In this document: in pieces, positions 37,052 through 46,042 of the stretch
Position numbering within the stretch: position 1 is the stretch's first letter
Layout: each line of letters starts with the position of its first letter
Source: Acidovorax_G lacteus
GTDB lineage: Bacteria; Pseudomonadota; Gammaproteobacteria; Burkholderiales; Burkholderiaceae_C
NCBI RefSeq assembly: GCF_039540375.1
Contig: NZ_BAABEX010000008.1
Location: 69,215 to 133,214 of the forward strand
Reading direction: 5' to 3'
Length of the DNA: 64,000 nt
Position numbers and translations under genes: made by a program
Notes under the pieces: model-generated
Database searches by the model: none
Seen by the model: only the letters and a program-made list of their open reading frames with translations
What the model was told of the DNA's origin: nothing

Positions 37052-40000
37052 GTGAGCCTCTCCACCCCGTTCATCCACCGCCCCATCGGCACCATGCTGC
37101 TCACGCTGGGTCTCGCGCTGGCTGGGGCGGTGTCGTACTTCCTGCTGCCGGTGGCGCCGCTGCCGCAGGTGGACTACCCCACCATCTCGGTCAGCGCCAG
37201 CCTGCCCGGGGCCAGCCCCGATACCGTGGCCGCCACCGTGGCCACACCGCTGGAGCGCACGCTGGGCGCGATTGCGGGCGTGAACGAAATCACCTCGCGC
37301 TCCATCCAGGGCAGCACGTCCATCACGCTGCAGTTCGATCTGGACCGCGACGTGGACAGCGCCGCGCGCGACGTGCAGGCCGCCATCAATGCCGCGCGCA
37401 CGCTGCTGCCCACGGGCATGCCGGGCAACCCCACCTACCGCAAGGTCAACCCGGCGGATTCGCCCATCATGATCCTGGCGCTCACGTCGGACCTGCTCAC
37501 CCGCGGGCAGATGTACGACGCGGCCTCCACGGTGCTGGCGCAAAAGCTCTCGCAGGTCGAAGGCGTGGGGCAGGCTTCGGTCAGCGGCGGCGCGCTGCCC
37601 GCGGTGCGTGTGGAGCTGGACCCGGTGCGCCTGGCCTCGCACGGCATTGCGCTCGACCAGGTGCGCGCGGCCATCGTGGGCACCAACGCCAACCGGCCGC
37701 TGGGCGCGCTGGAGCAGGGCGACCGCCACTGGCAGATTGCGGCCAACGACCAGGCGCGCACCGCGGCCGATTACGCGCCCCTGGTGCTGCGCTGGAAGAA
37801 CGGCCAGGCCGTGCGGCTGTCCGACGTGGCCCACGTGGTCGATTCGGTGCAGGACGTGCGCAACTTCGGCGTGGCCAACGGCAAGCCCGCGGTGCTGCTG
37901 CAGGTGTACAAGCAGCCGGGCGCCAACGTGCTCGAAGCGGTGGAGCGCGTGCGCGCCTTGCTGCCGCAACTGCAGGCGTCGATTCCGGCGGCCATCGACA
38001 TCGAGGTCGTCTCCGATCGCACGCCCACGCTGCGCGCGTCGGTCCAGGAGGTGGAGCGTGCGCTCGCGATTGCCGTGGCGCTGGTGGTGCTGGTGGTGTT
38101 CCTGTTCCTGCGCAACGGCCGCGCCACGCTGATCCCCAGCGTGGCCGTGCCGGTGTCGCTGGCCGGCACCTTTGGCGTGATGTACCTCGCGGGCTACACG
38201 CTCGACAACCTGTCGCTGATGGCGCTCACGGTGGCCACCGGCTTTGTGGTGGACGATGCCATCGTGGTGCTGGAACACATCATGCGCCACATGGAGCGCG
38301 GCAAAACCGCCCTGCAGGCCGCGCTGGACGGTGCGCGCGAGATCGGCTTCACGGTCGTGTCCATGAGCCTGTCGCTGATCGCGGTGTTTGTGCCCATCCT
38401 GTTCATGGGCGGCATCGTCGGGCGCTTCTTCCAGGAGTTCGCCATCGTCATGTCGGCGGCCATCCTGGTGTCGATGGTGGTGTCGCTGACCACCACGCCC
38501 ATGATGTGCGCCGCGCTGCTGCGCCCGCAGGACGTGCGCCCCGTGCGTGGCCGCGGCTGGCGCGCCGCTTTCAGCCGGCGGGTAGACCGCTGGCAGGCCC
38601 GCGGCCTGCGGGCCTACCGCCGCAGCCTGGCCTGGGGCCTGCGCCACCAGCCCGTGGTGCTGCTGGCGCTGGCGGGGGTGGTGGGCCTCAACGTCTGGCT
38701 CTACAACGCCATCGACAAGGGCTTCATGCCCGAGCAGGACACGGGCCGCATCTCGGGTTTCATCCGCGCCGACCAGGCCACCTCATACCAGGCGATGGAG
38801 CAGCGCCTGCTGCGCTTTCTGGCCATCGTGCAGGCCGACCCCGCCGTAGAACATGTGACGGGCTTTACCGGCGGCTGGCAGCGCAATTCGGCGGCCATGT
38901 TCATGACGCTCAAGCGCGGGCCGAACCAGGAGCGCTCGGAGGTCGTGATCGCCCGGCTGCGCGAGCAGCTCAAGAACGAACCCGGCGCGCGCCTGTTCAT
39001 GACGCCGCAGCGCGACATCCGCATCGGCGGGCGGCAAAGCAGCGCCTCGTACGACTACACGCTGCAGGCCGACGACATCCAGGACCTGCGCACCTGGGAG
39101 CCGCGCATCCGCCAGGCGCTGAGCCAGCTGCCCGAGCTGGAAGACGTGAACAGCGATGTGCAGGACTTCGGCCTGCAGACTTCCCTGGTCATCGACCGCG
39201 ACGCCCTGGCGCGCCACGGCCTGACCATGGCGCAGATCGACGCCACGCTGGGCAATGCGTTCGCGCAGCGGCAGGTGGGCGTGATCTACAACCCCCTGAA
39301 CCAGTACCGCGTGGTGATGGAGGCCGACCCGCGCTTCCTGCAAAGCCCTGAGACACTGCGCGGCTTCTTCTTTGTCAACGCCCAGGGGCAGCCCGTACCA
39401 CTCACGGCCGTGGCCCGCATCACCACCACCAACACGCCGCTGTCGGTGAACCACGAACGCGGCACACCGGCCAGCAGCATCAGCTTCAGCCTCGCACAGG
39501 GCGTGTCGCTGTCGCAGGCGTCGGAAGCGGTGCGCAATGCGGTGGCCGAGCTGGGCGTGCCCGTGTCGGTGCGTGGCACCTTCAGCGGCACTGCCGGGGC
39601 CTTCCAGGAGGCGCTGTCCGGCCAGCCGCTGCTGATCCTGGCGGCCATCGTCACCATCTACCTGGTGCTGGGCATGCTGTACGAAAGCCTGGTGCACCCG
39701 ATCACCATCCTCTCCACGCTGCCGTCTGCAGGGGTGGGCGCGCTGCTGGCGCTGATGCTGTTCAAGACCGAGTTCTCGCTGATCGCACTGATCGGCGTGA
39801 TCCTGCTGATCGGCATCGTGAAGAAGAACGCGATCATGATGATCGACGTGGCCATCGTGCGGCAGCGCCGCGCGGCGGCGGGCGGCACCACCGCCGCGCA
39901 GGCCATCTACCGCGCCTGCAGCCTGCGGCTGCGCCCCATCCTCATGACCAGCGTGGCCGCCATGTTCGGCGCGCTGCCGCTGGCCCTGGGCCGTGGCGAC

Positions 40001-40189
40001 GGGGCCGAGCTGCGCCAGCCGCTGGGCATTGCCATTGTGGGCGGGCTGGTGGTCAGCCAGCTGCTCACGCTCTACACCACGCCCGTGGTGTACGTGGGGC
40101 TCGACCGGCTGCGCCAGGCCGTGATGCGCCGCCGTCCCGCCCCAGCCCGCTCATCGCCCGCAGCCGCCCTGCCTGGAACCGACGCATGA
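37052..40189 (+). CDS. mdtC: RND multidrug efflux pump, inner-membrane subunit (MdtC-like)
   Basis: A 1045-residue RND transporter, paralogous to the preceding gene. It opens with LSTPFIHRPIGTMLLTLGLALAG and includes FVVDDAIVVLEHIMRHME and GIVKKNAIMMIDVAI. The cytoplasmic loop that is expanded in the upstream paralogue has the normal short form here (RGKTALQAALDG). I prefer the GTG at 37052 (AAAGG 7 bases upstream) over a GTG at 37034. Its stop overlaps the outer-membrane factor gene by 4 bases. Confidence 0.93.
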   Translation: MSLSTPFIHRPIGTMLLTLGLALAGAVSYFLLPVAPLPQVDYPTISVSASLPGASPDTVAATVATPLERTLGAIAGVNEITSRSIQGSTSITLQFDLDRDVDSAARDVQAAINAARTLLPTGMPGNPTYRKVNPADSPIMILALTSDLLTRGQMYDAASTVLAQKLSQVEGVGQASVSGGALPAVRVELDPVRLASHGIALDQVRAAIVGTNANRPLGALEQGDRHWQIAANDQARTAADYAPLVLRWKNGQAVRLSDVAHVVDSVQDVRNFGVANGKPAVLLQVYKQPGANVLEAVERVRALLPQLQASIPAAIDIEVVSDRTPTLRASVQEVERALAIAVALVVLVVFLFLRNGRATLIPSVAVPVSLAGTFGVMYLAGYTLDNLSLMALTVATGFVVDDAIVVLEHIMRHMERGKTALQAALDGAREIGFTVVSMSLSLIAVFVPILFMGGIVGRFFQEFAIVMSAAILVSMVVSLTTTPMMCAALLRPQDVRPVRGRGWRAAFSRRVDRWQARGLRAYRRSLAWGLRHQPVVLLALAGVVGLNVWLYNAIDKGFMPEQDTGRISGFIRADQATSYQAMEQRLLRFLAIVQADPAVEHVTGFTGGWQRNSAAMFMTLKRGPNQERSEVVIARLREQLKNEPGARLFMTPQRDIRIGGRQSSASYDYTLQADDIQDLRTWEPRIRQALSQLPELEDVNSDVQDFGLQTSLVIDRDALARHGLTMAQIDATLGNAFAQRQVGVIYNPLNQYRVVMEADPRFLQSPETLRGFFFVNAQGQPVPLTAVARITTTNTPLSVNHERGTPASSISFSLAQGVSLSQASEAVRNAVAELGVPVSVRGTFSGTAGAFQEALSGQPLLILAAIVTIYLVLGMLYESLVHPITILSTLPSAGVGALLALMLFKTEFSLIALIGVILLIGIVKKNAIMMIDVAIVRQRRAAAGGTTAAQAIYRACSLRLRPILMTSVAAMFGALPLALGRGDGAELRQPLGIAIVGGLVVSQLLTLYTTPVVYVGLDRLRQAVMRRRPAPARSSPAAALPGTDA

Positions 40190-41667
40190 CGACCCGACTG
40201 CCTTTTCTTCGAGACCTGCCCCGGCGTGCCGCCGCCCCCTGGCTGCTGCTGGGCGCCAGCGCCTGGCTGGCCGGCTGCGCCCAAACGCCGCCCTACGCAG
40301 CGCCCGCGCAAGAGGTGCCGACCCAGTTCAAGCAGCAGGCTGCCGCGCAGGCCCAGGGCCTGTGGCGGCTGGCCGAAGCCGGTGCCGCACGCCTGCCCGA
40401 GGCCACCTGGTGGGCCGGCCACGGCGACCCCGTGCTCGACGACCTGCAGACCCGCGCCCAGGCACAGAACCCGGGCCTGGCGCAAACCGCCGCGCGCCTG
40501 CGCGTGGCTGAGGCCGCGCTGGCCGCCAGCGGCGCTGCCCGCGTGCCCAGCCTGGGCGTCAGTGCCAGCGGCAGCCGCGCGCGCAGTGGCACGCAGCTGG
40601 CCGACGGCAGCACCAGCGCCCGTATTGGCAGCAGCTATGCCGTGGGCCTGAATGCGGCCTGGGAGCTGGACCTGTGGGGCCGCGTGGCGGCCGGCGTGTC
40701 GGCCGCCCAAGCCAGTGCCGACGCCAGCGCCGCCGACCTGGCCGCGGCCCGCCTGTCGTTGCAGGCCACCGTGGCCCAAACCTACTTTGCGCTGCGCGCG
40801 GCCGAGGCCCAGGGCCGCCTGCTGGACGACACCCTGCGCGCCTACGAGCGCAGCTGGGAGCTCACGCGCGCACGCCAGGCTGCGGGCGTGGCCACCAGCG
40901 CCGACGTGGCCCAGGCCGAAGCCCAGTACAAAACCACCCGCGTGCAGTGGATGGAATCGCGCACCACGCGCACACAGCTCGAACACGCGCTGGCCACCTT
41001 GCTGGGCCTGCCGCCTGCGGCCTTTGCCCTGGCCCCCACGGCCGAGCTGCCCAGCCCCCCGGCCGTACCGGGCGCGCTGCCCGCACAGCTGCTGCAGCGT
41101 CGCCCCGACGTGGCTGCGGCCGAGCGGCGCGTGGCTGCGGCCAATGCGCAAATCGGCGTGGCACGCGCGGCGTTTTTTCCGGCGGTCACGCTGTCGGCTT
41201 CGCTGGGCCAGCGCAGCACGGTGCTGGCCGATCTGTTCAATGCCCCGAATCTGGTGTGGTCGCTCGGCCCGGCGCTGGCGGCCTCGCTGTTCGACGGCGG
41301 GGCGCGCAGTGCGGCGGTTGAGTCCGCCCGCGCCAGCCACGCGCAGGCCACGGCCGCCTACCGGCAGACAGTGCTGGCCGCGCTGCAGGAGGTGGAAGAC
41401 AACCTGGCCGCAGCCGCATCGCTGGCCGAAGAAGAGGCCCTGCAGCGTGAGGCCGTGGCCGCCGCGCAGCGCGCGCTCGAGGTGGTGGAGCACCAGTACC
41501 GCGCGGGTACGGTGGGCTACCTGAATGTGCTGACGGCGCAGACGGCGGTGCTGTCAGCCCGCCGCAGCCTGATCGACCTGCGCGCGCGCCGGCTCACGGC
41601 CGCCAACACCTTGCTGCGCAACCTGGCCGGCCCATGGGAGCCGGGCGCCGGGGTCACATCGCCTTGA
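40186..41667 (+). CDS. RND efflux outer-membrane lipoprotein (NodT/OprM family)
   Basis: A 493-residue outer-membrane channel. It has a lipoprotein signal (WLLLGASAWLAGC, acylated Cys near residue 28) and the duplicated Ala-rich coiled helices of TolC-like proteins, with typical WWAGHGDPVLDDL and QYRAGTVGYLNVLTAQT segments. It completes the tripartite pump; the ATG overlaps the mdtC stop. The last 14 bases overlap the end of the convergent LytTR gene. Confidence 0.94.
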   Translation: MTTRLPFLRDLPRRAAAPWLLLGASAWLAGCAQTPPYAAPAQEVPTQFKQQAAAQAQGLWRLAEAGAARLPEATWWAGHGDPVLDDLQTRAQAQNPGLAQTAARLRVAEAALAASGAARVPSLGVSASGSRARSGTQLADGSTSARIGSSYAVGLNAAWELDLWGRVAAGVSAAQASADASAADLAAARLSLQATVAQTYFALRAAEAQGRLLDDTLRAYERSWELTRARQAAGVATSADVAQAEAQYKTTRVQWMESRTTRTQLEHALATLLGLPPAAFALAPTAELPSPPAVPGALPAQLLQRRPDVAAAERRVAAANAQIGVARAAFFPAVTLSASLGQRSTVLADLFNAPNLVWSLGPALAASLFDGGARSAAVESARASHAQATAAYRQTVLAALQEVEDNLAAAASLAEEEALQREAVAAAQRALEVVEHQYRAGTVGYLNVLTAQTAVLSARRSLIDLRARRLTAANTLLRNLAGPWEPGAGVTSP

Positions 41668-42523
41668 AGCGGTGGGCGTAGAGCCGGCTTACGGGCAGGC
41701 GCTCGGGCCGGGTGTGCAGGCTCAGGTGCAGGCGGCCGGCCTCGTCGCGCGTGACGGCGGCAATCTCGGTCGCACGCACCAGCAGGCTGCGGTGCACCTG
41801 CCAGAAGATGTTGGGGTCGAGCTGCGCGGCCAGTTCTTTGAGCGGCGTGCGCAGCAGGTGTTCGTGCGTGGCCGTGAGCACGCGCACGTACTTGTCGGCG
41901 GCCTCGAATATCAGCACCTCGTCCACCGGCACCATGCGGATTTGCGTGCCCACGCCCGCCTGCAGCATGCGCAGCGGTGCCGTGGCGGCTGCGGCCCCCG
42001 GTGCACTGCCCGGCGGCGCTCCGGCCGCGCCCGGCAGGGCCTGCAGCAGGTGGCGAAGCTGGTCGAGCGTGGTCTCGAAGTTTGCTCCTGAATTGATAGC
42101 TGCTCGTGCTTGATTGGCAAGCACAAGCTGCAGTTTTTGCACTGTTTTTTCGAGCCGCGCCGCCTGCACGGGCTTGACGAGGTAGTCCATGGCCTGGGCG
42201 TCGAAGGCCTGCAGTGCGTACTGGTCGTAGGCCGTGACGAACACCAGCGCGGGAAACGGCCGCTCCGGCGGCCATGCGTCGGCCAGCTCGGCAGCGGCCT
42301 CCAGCCCGCTCTGGCCGGGCATGCGGATGTCGAAGAACAGCACGTCGGGCGCAAGGCGCAGCGCCTCGCGCACGGCGCTCAGGCCGTCGCCCACGGTGGC
42401 CACGATCTCCAGCGCCGGCCAGCACTGCCGCAGCGCCTGCGCCAATGCGGCGGCCAGCAGGGGTTCGTCTTCGGCAATCAGGGCGCGCGGGGCGGCAGGC
42501 TGAGTGGGGGCGGGCAGGGTCAT
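41654..42523 (-). CDS. LytTR-family response regulator (with repeat-derived linker)
   Basis: A 289-residue regulator. Residues 10-125 form the receiver (Glu18-Asp19, phospho-acceptor Asp65 in FFDIRMPG, Lys in YLVKPV). Residues about 185-289 are the LytTR DNA-binding domain (VDEVLIFEAADKYVRVLT, NIFWQVHRSLLVRA). The linker residues 129-148 (LQLVLANQARAAINSGANF) are encoded by a copy of the dispersed repeat, in frame. The ATG overlaps the kinase stop by 4 bases. Target genes are unknown; nearby efflux or membrane genes are candidates. Confidence 0.92.
   Translation of the reverse strand: MTLPAPTQPAAPRALIAEDEPLLAAALAQALRQCWPALEIVATVGDGLSAVREALRLAPDVLFFDIRMPGQSGLEAAAELADAWPPERPFPALVFVTAYDQYALQAFDAQAMDYLVKPVQAARLEKTVQKLQLVLANQARAAINSGANFETTLDQLRHLLQALPGAAGAPPGSAPGAAAATAPLRMLQAGVGTQIRMVPVDEVLIFEAADKYVRVLTATHEHLLRTPLKELAAQLDPNIFWQVHRSLLVRATEIAAVTRDEAGRLHLSLHTRPERLPVSRLYAHRFKAM
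42081..42140 (-). repeat. Dispersed hairpin repeat, copy 4 (inside LytTR regulator gene)
   Basis: On the minus strand it reads GCAGCTTGTGCTTGCC-AATCAAGCACGAGCAGCTATCAATTC, matching copies 1 and 2 including both hairpin arms and the AT-rich tail. It lies wholly within the coding region, keeps the frame, and encodes the linker between the receiver and DNA-binding domains. Confidence 0.88.
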
Positions 42524-43653
42524 GCAGGGGAGGGGTTGAGCGGCAACACAATGCGGGCGCAGGTGCCCTGGGGGGCGAGCGGCGTGAGTTCCAGCCTGGC
42601 CTGGGCACCGTGCAGCGTGGCCAACCGCTCGCGCACCTGGGTCAGCCCAAAGCCTCCACCCCCGGCGGGCAAGGGCGCCTCGGCATGGCTGTGCAGGCCG
42701 ACGCCGGTGTCTTGCACCTCAATCTGCAGCAGGGGCCCATGCGCAGACTCGATCGCACGGGCGCGCACCGCAATGTGCCCGCCGGGGACCGAGGGCTCCA
42801 GCCCGTGGCGGATCGCGTTTTCGGCCAGCGGCTGCAGCAGCAGCGGCGGCACGGCGGTGCTGCGCAGCGCTTCGGGCAGGTCGAGCGTGTATTGCAGCCG
42901 CGGGCCCATGCGCACGGCCATCAGCTCAAAGTAATCGCGCAGCCGTGCAAACTCGTCGGCCAGCGGATGTGAAAGCTGGCGCGAGCCGCCCAGGGTAGCG
43001 CGCAGGTAGTCGATCAGGTGGTCGAGCATGGCCTGCGCGCGCGGCGGGTCGGTGGCCACCAGCACGCGCAGGTTGGCGAGCGTGTTGAACATCATGTGCG
43101 GCTCCAGCTGCGCCTCCAGCAGCTTGAGCCGCGTTTCGGTCAGGTCGCGCTGGGCGCGGGCGGCGCGGGCCTCCAGGGCCTGCGCAGTGCCCCGGGCGTG
43201 GTAATAGAACGATGCGACGACCGACGCCGCAATGGTCACCAGCGCAATGAACAGCGCGCGCTCCGGGGCCTGCCCGATCAGCGCCCAGGTGTGGCCGCCG
43301 CTCACTGCATCGCCCAGCGCCGTGCCGCCCACCAGGCCCACGAGCGTGCCCACCGCCACCAGCAGCAGGCCGCGGGGGCCGTGTGGCCACATGCCCTCTT
43401 CGTGTCGTGCGATCAGGACCCGCCCGGCATCGATCACCAGCCAGCTCAGCAGGCCAATGGCGTTGGAGTACACCCACTGCTCCCACCAGCGGCCATGGCC
43501 AGCCAGCGTCAGCAGCACGGCAATGGCAGTGCAGAACAACGCCATGGCCAGGCCGCGGCGCAACAGCGAGCGCGCAATGTGCGATGCGGAGGGAGCGGCC
43601 GGCGCTGCCGGCAGGACGGGATCGGGAAGGGTCATGGCAGAGGGCGCACCCAT
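42520..43653 (-). CDS. LytS/YehU-type membrane sensor histidine kinase
   Basis: A 377-residue kinase with about four hydrophobic segments (residues 35-150) and no extracellular sensor. The His_kinase domain has the phospho-acceptor His186 in LEPHMMFNTLANLR, and the ATPase part has PLLLQPLAENAIRHGLEP and GFGLTQVRERL. The start at 43653 lies 1 base past the stop of the 2TM gene, and its own stop overlaps the LytTR regulator, so the three genes are coupled. This is the classic LytS/LytTR pairing. Confidence 0.92.
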   Translation of the reverse strand: MGAPSAMTLPDPVLPAAPAAPSASHIARSLLRRGLAMALFCTAIAVLLTLAGHGRWWEQWVYSNAIGLLSWLVIDAGRVLIARHEEGMWPHGPRGLLLVAVGTLVGLVGGTALGDAVSGGHTWALIGQAPERALFIALVTIAASVVASFYYHARGTAQALEARAARAQRDLTETRLKLLEAQLEPHMMFNTLANLRVLVATDPPRAQAMLDHLIDYLRATLGGSRQLSHPLADEFARLRDYFELMAVRMGPRLQYTLDLPEALRSTAVPPLLLQPLAENAIRHGLEPSVPGGHIAVRARAIESAHGPLLQIEVQDTGVGLHSHAEAPLPAGGGGFGLTQVRERLATLHGAQARLELTPLAPQGTCARIVLPLNPSPA

Positions 43654-43654
43654 T

Positions 43655-43972
43655 CTAGAGACCCGCGTTGCCGGGCTCGCGGCGCAGCCGGGCGCGCTCA
43701 GCCGCTAGCAGGTGCTGGTGAAGCCGGCCGCCTGGCGCTGCGCCCCACACGGCCGCACCGTGCAGCACCAGCCCCACGCCCCAGCCCAGCAGGGGCCACA
43801 CATTCCACGCATATCCGCTGCGCCAGGCCAGTGCAGCCAGCAACAGCTGCACCACAGTGAACACGGTGGCATGGCCGATCCAGCCCATGCGCTGGGCGGC
43901 ACGGCGGCGTGCCAGACGCTCCAGCGCGTCTGGCAGGGGGAGGGCGGACTGTGTGTCAAAAGCGGTGGACAT
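43655..43972 (-). CDS. Small 2TM-domain membrane protein
   Basis: A 105-residue protein with two hydrophobic helices (WIGHATVFTVVQLLLAALAW and WNVWPLLGWGVGLVLHGAAVW), preceded by an Ala/Arg-rich helix (ALERLARRRAAQRMGWIGH). It matches the 2TM-domain family frequently found beside LytS-type kinases. A GGAG site precedes the ATG at 43972. It probably modulates or senses for the kinase; the function is not established. Confidence 0.82.
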   Translation of the reverse strand: MSTAFDTQSALPLPDALERLARRRAAQRMGWIGHATVFTVVQLLLAALAWRSGYAWNVWPLLGWGVGLVLHGAAVWGAAPGGRLHQHLLAAERARLRREPGNAGL

Positions 43973-44048
43973 CGGGATCTCCAAGATCAAAGGGTTGCTG
44001 GGCGGGTGGATGGACAGCGGTTGTGTGGTGCGCGGCGCGTGGGGGCCA

Positions 44049-44459
44049 TCACAGCAGGCCGAGCGCGCCCCAGAGCCACTGGCCGAGCAGGCGGCCGGGC
44101 AGCAGCGTGAAGGCCCCGGCCGTGAGGCAGGCCCCGACATACAAGCCCTGCATGGTCTTGCGGTGGCCGTCGATCTGGCGGCGGTACAGGTAAACAAAGG
44201 CCAGCACCAGTCCACCGAGCGTGTAGGGCACCAGCAGGTGGATAGGGGTGTAGCCCGCGATGTTGGGCAAACGGAAGTCCCGGATGAACAGGGCCGACAG
44301 AGCGGTGACTGCCATCAGCACCACCCAGACACGGCCGGCCCAGCGGTGCAGGCCGGGGCGCAGTCTGCGGCCCAGGCGGGACCAGAGAACCACGGGGCCC
44401 AGGGCCGTGGCGGCCAAGGCGCAGCCCATGTGCAGGGCGATGGCAGGTGTGAGTTGCAT
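44049..44459 (-). CDS. DUF2306-family membrane protein
   Basis: A 136-residue inner-membrane protein with four hydrophobic segments (ALHMGCALAATALGPVVLW, WVVLMAVTALSALFI, LLVPYTLGGLVLAFVYLY, GLYVGACLTAGAFTLLPG), an HRWAGR loop and an IDGHRKTMQGLY loop, all typical of DUF2306. The start ATG at 44459 is chosen because it begins the first helix; 44492 is an alternative. Function unknown. It is 76 bases upstream of the 2TM gene and may belong to that operon. Confidence 0.75.
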   Translation of the reverse strand: MQLTPAIALHMGCALAATALGPVVLWSRLGRRLRPGLHRWAGRVWVVLMAVTALSALFIRDFRLPNIAGYTPIHLLVPYTLGGLVLAFVYLYRRQIDGHRKTMQGLYVGACLTAGAFTLLPGRLLGQWLWGALGLL

Positions 44460-44688
44460 GGCAGTGGCGTCGTGAAAGCGAATGGATGGCATGGTCGGCG
44501 CTGGCCGCCTCTGCCGCGACTGCTTTGCGACGAAGTGCGCTTGGAGCGGTGTGAACTGCACGGTGGACGGACGCGTGGCGAGCGGCCGACCGGCCTGTGG
44601 GCCGCGCCAACCCCGGCCGTGCATGGGGGAATGCCGGGAATGCCCGCGTGCCCCACGGACTTTGGAGCGCGTTCCTAGAATCGCCGCC

Positions 44689-46023
44689 ATGCTGATCAGC
44701 CGCCTTCTGATGCGATTGCGCGAACCCCGCACGTGGTCTGTGGTGGCCCTGCTTGCACTGGGCGCTGCAGGCCTGTGGTGGTGGCAGCACGGAGACGGCC
44801 AGGTTCCGCCATACCGTACGGCCACGCTGGAGCGTGGCCGCATTACCGCGGCGGTTTCGGCTTCGGGGCAGGTGATGCCGGTCACGCAGGTGTCGGTGGG
44901 CAGCCAGATCTCGGGGCAGATTCGCGAGTTGTTTGCCGACTTCAACTCCGAGGTCAAGGCCGGCCAGGTGATTGCGCAGATCGATCCGCAACTCATCGAA
45001 TTTCAGGTGCGGCAGGCGCAGGCCGACCTGGAGGCCGCCCGCTCGCAGGTGCTGATCGCGCAGGCCAATGTGCTGGCCAGCCAGGCTGCGGTGTCGCGCG
45101 CGCGGGTGGAGCTGGCCGAGGCCCAGCGCGACCTGGAGCGCAAGACCGATCTCGTGGCCCGCGGGTTCATTGCGCAAAGCGAGGCCGACCGTGCCCGGGC
45201 GCTGGTGAACACCAGCACCGAAGCCCTGCGCAGCGCCGAGGCGCAGGCCGGCGTTACGGCCGCCCAGGTGCAGGCGGCCCAGGCCACGGTGAAGCAGCGC
45301 GAAGCGGCGCTGGCGCAGTCGGAAACCAACCTGTCGCGCACCCGCATCACATCGCCGGTAGACGGCATCGTCATCAAGCGCGCGGTGGAGCGGGGCCAGA
45401 CGGTGGCGGCCAGCCTGCAGGCACCCGAGCTGTTCGTGATCGCCCAGAACCTGCGCGACATGCGGGTGGAGGTCAGCGTGGACGAAAGCGACGTGGGCCG
45501 CATCCGCCCTGGCCAGCCGGCCAGCTTCACGGTGGACGCCTTTCCGGGCCAGACCTTTGAAGGTCGGGTGGAGCAGGTGCGCAAGGCGGCGATTGCGGCG
45601 AACAACGTGGTGACCTACGTAGCGGCCGTGGGCTTTGCCAACCGGGACGGGCGCCTGCTGCCGGGCATGACCGCCAACATCCGCATCGAGACCGACGTGC
45701 GGGAGGACGTGCTCAAGGTGCCCAATGCAGCTCTGCGCGTGCGCATTCCCGGCGTGGAGCCCGCGCCTGCGGCCACCCGGGGCGAGGGTGAATCGGCTCC
45801 GCGCGGCGGCGCGCGGGGGCGGGTGCACGTGCTGGACGCCCAAGGCCAGCCCCGGGCCTATGCCGTGCGCCTGGGCCTGACGGACGGCACCCACACCGAG
45901 CTGATACCCGCCACCGCCGATGCCGCAGCGCTGCAGCCCGGACAGAAGGTGGTGACGGGCCTGCCGGCCGCGGGCAACGGCAGCAATGGCCGGGGCGGTA
46001 CGGCCCCCAGGCTGCCGTTCTGA
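44689..46023 (+). CDS. macA: ABC-type efflux periplasmic adaptor (MacA-like)
   Basis: A 444-residue adaptor. A membrane anchor (WSVVALLALGAAGLWWW) is followed by the lipoyl half (ITAAVSASGQVMPVTQVSVGSQISGQI), a long coiled-coil hairpin (about 100-210) and the beta-barrel domain. It fits the MacA family that links MacB to an outer-membrane channel such as TolC. No channel gene is in this operon; the NodT-type gene at 40186 or another could serve. It is followed 19 bases later by the ATPase gene. Confidence 0.9.
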   Translation: MLISRLLMRLREPRTWSVVALLALGAAGLWWWQHGDGQVPPYRTATLERGRITAAVSASGQVMPVTQVSVGSQISGQIRELFADFNSEVKAGQVIAQIDPQLIEFQVRQAQADLEAARSQVLIAQANVLASQAAVSRARVELAEAQRDLERKTDLVARGFIAQSEADRARALVNTSTEALRSAEAQAGVTAAQVQAAQATVKQREAALAQSETNLSRTRITSPVDGIVIKRAVERGQTVAASLQAPELFVIAQNLRDMRVEVSVDESDVGRIRPGQPASFTVDAFPGQTFEGRVEQVRKAAIAANNVVTYVAAVGFANRDGRLLPGMTANIRIETDVREDVLKVPNAALRVRIPGVEPAPAATRGEGESAPRGGARGRVHVLDAQGQPRAYAVRLGLTDGTHTELIPATADAAALQPGQKVVTGLPAAGNGSNGRGGTAPRLPF

Positions 46024-46042
46024 CCGCACTGGAGTCCGGCCC

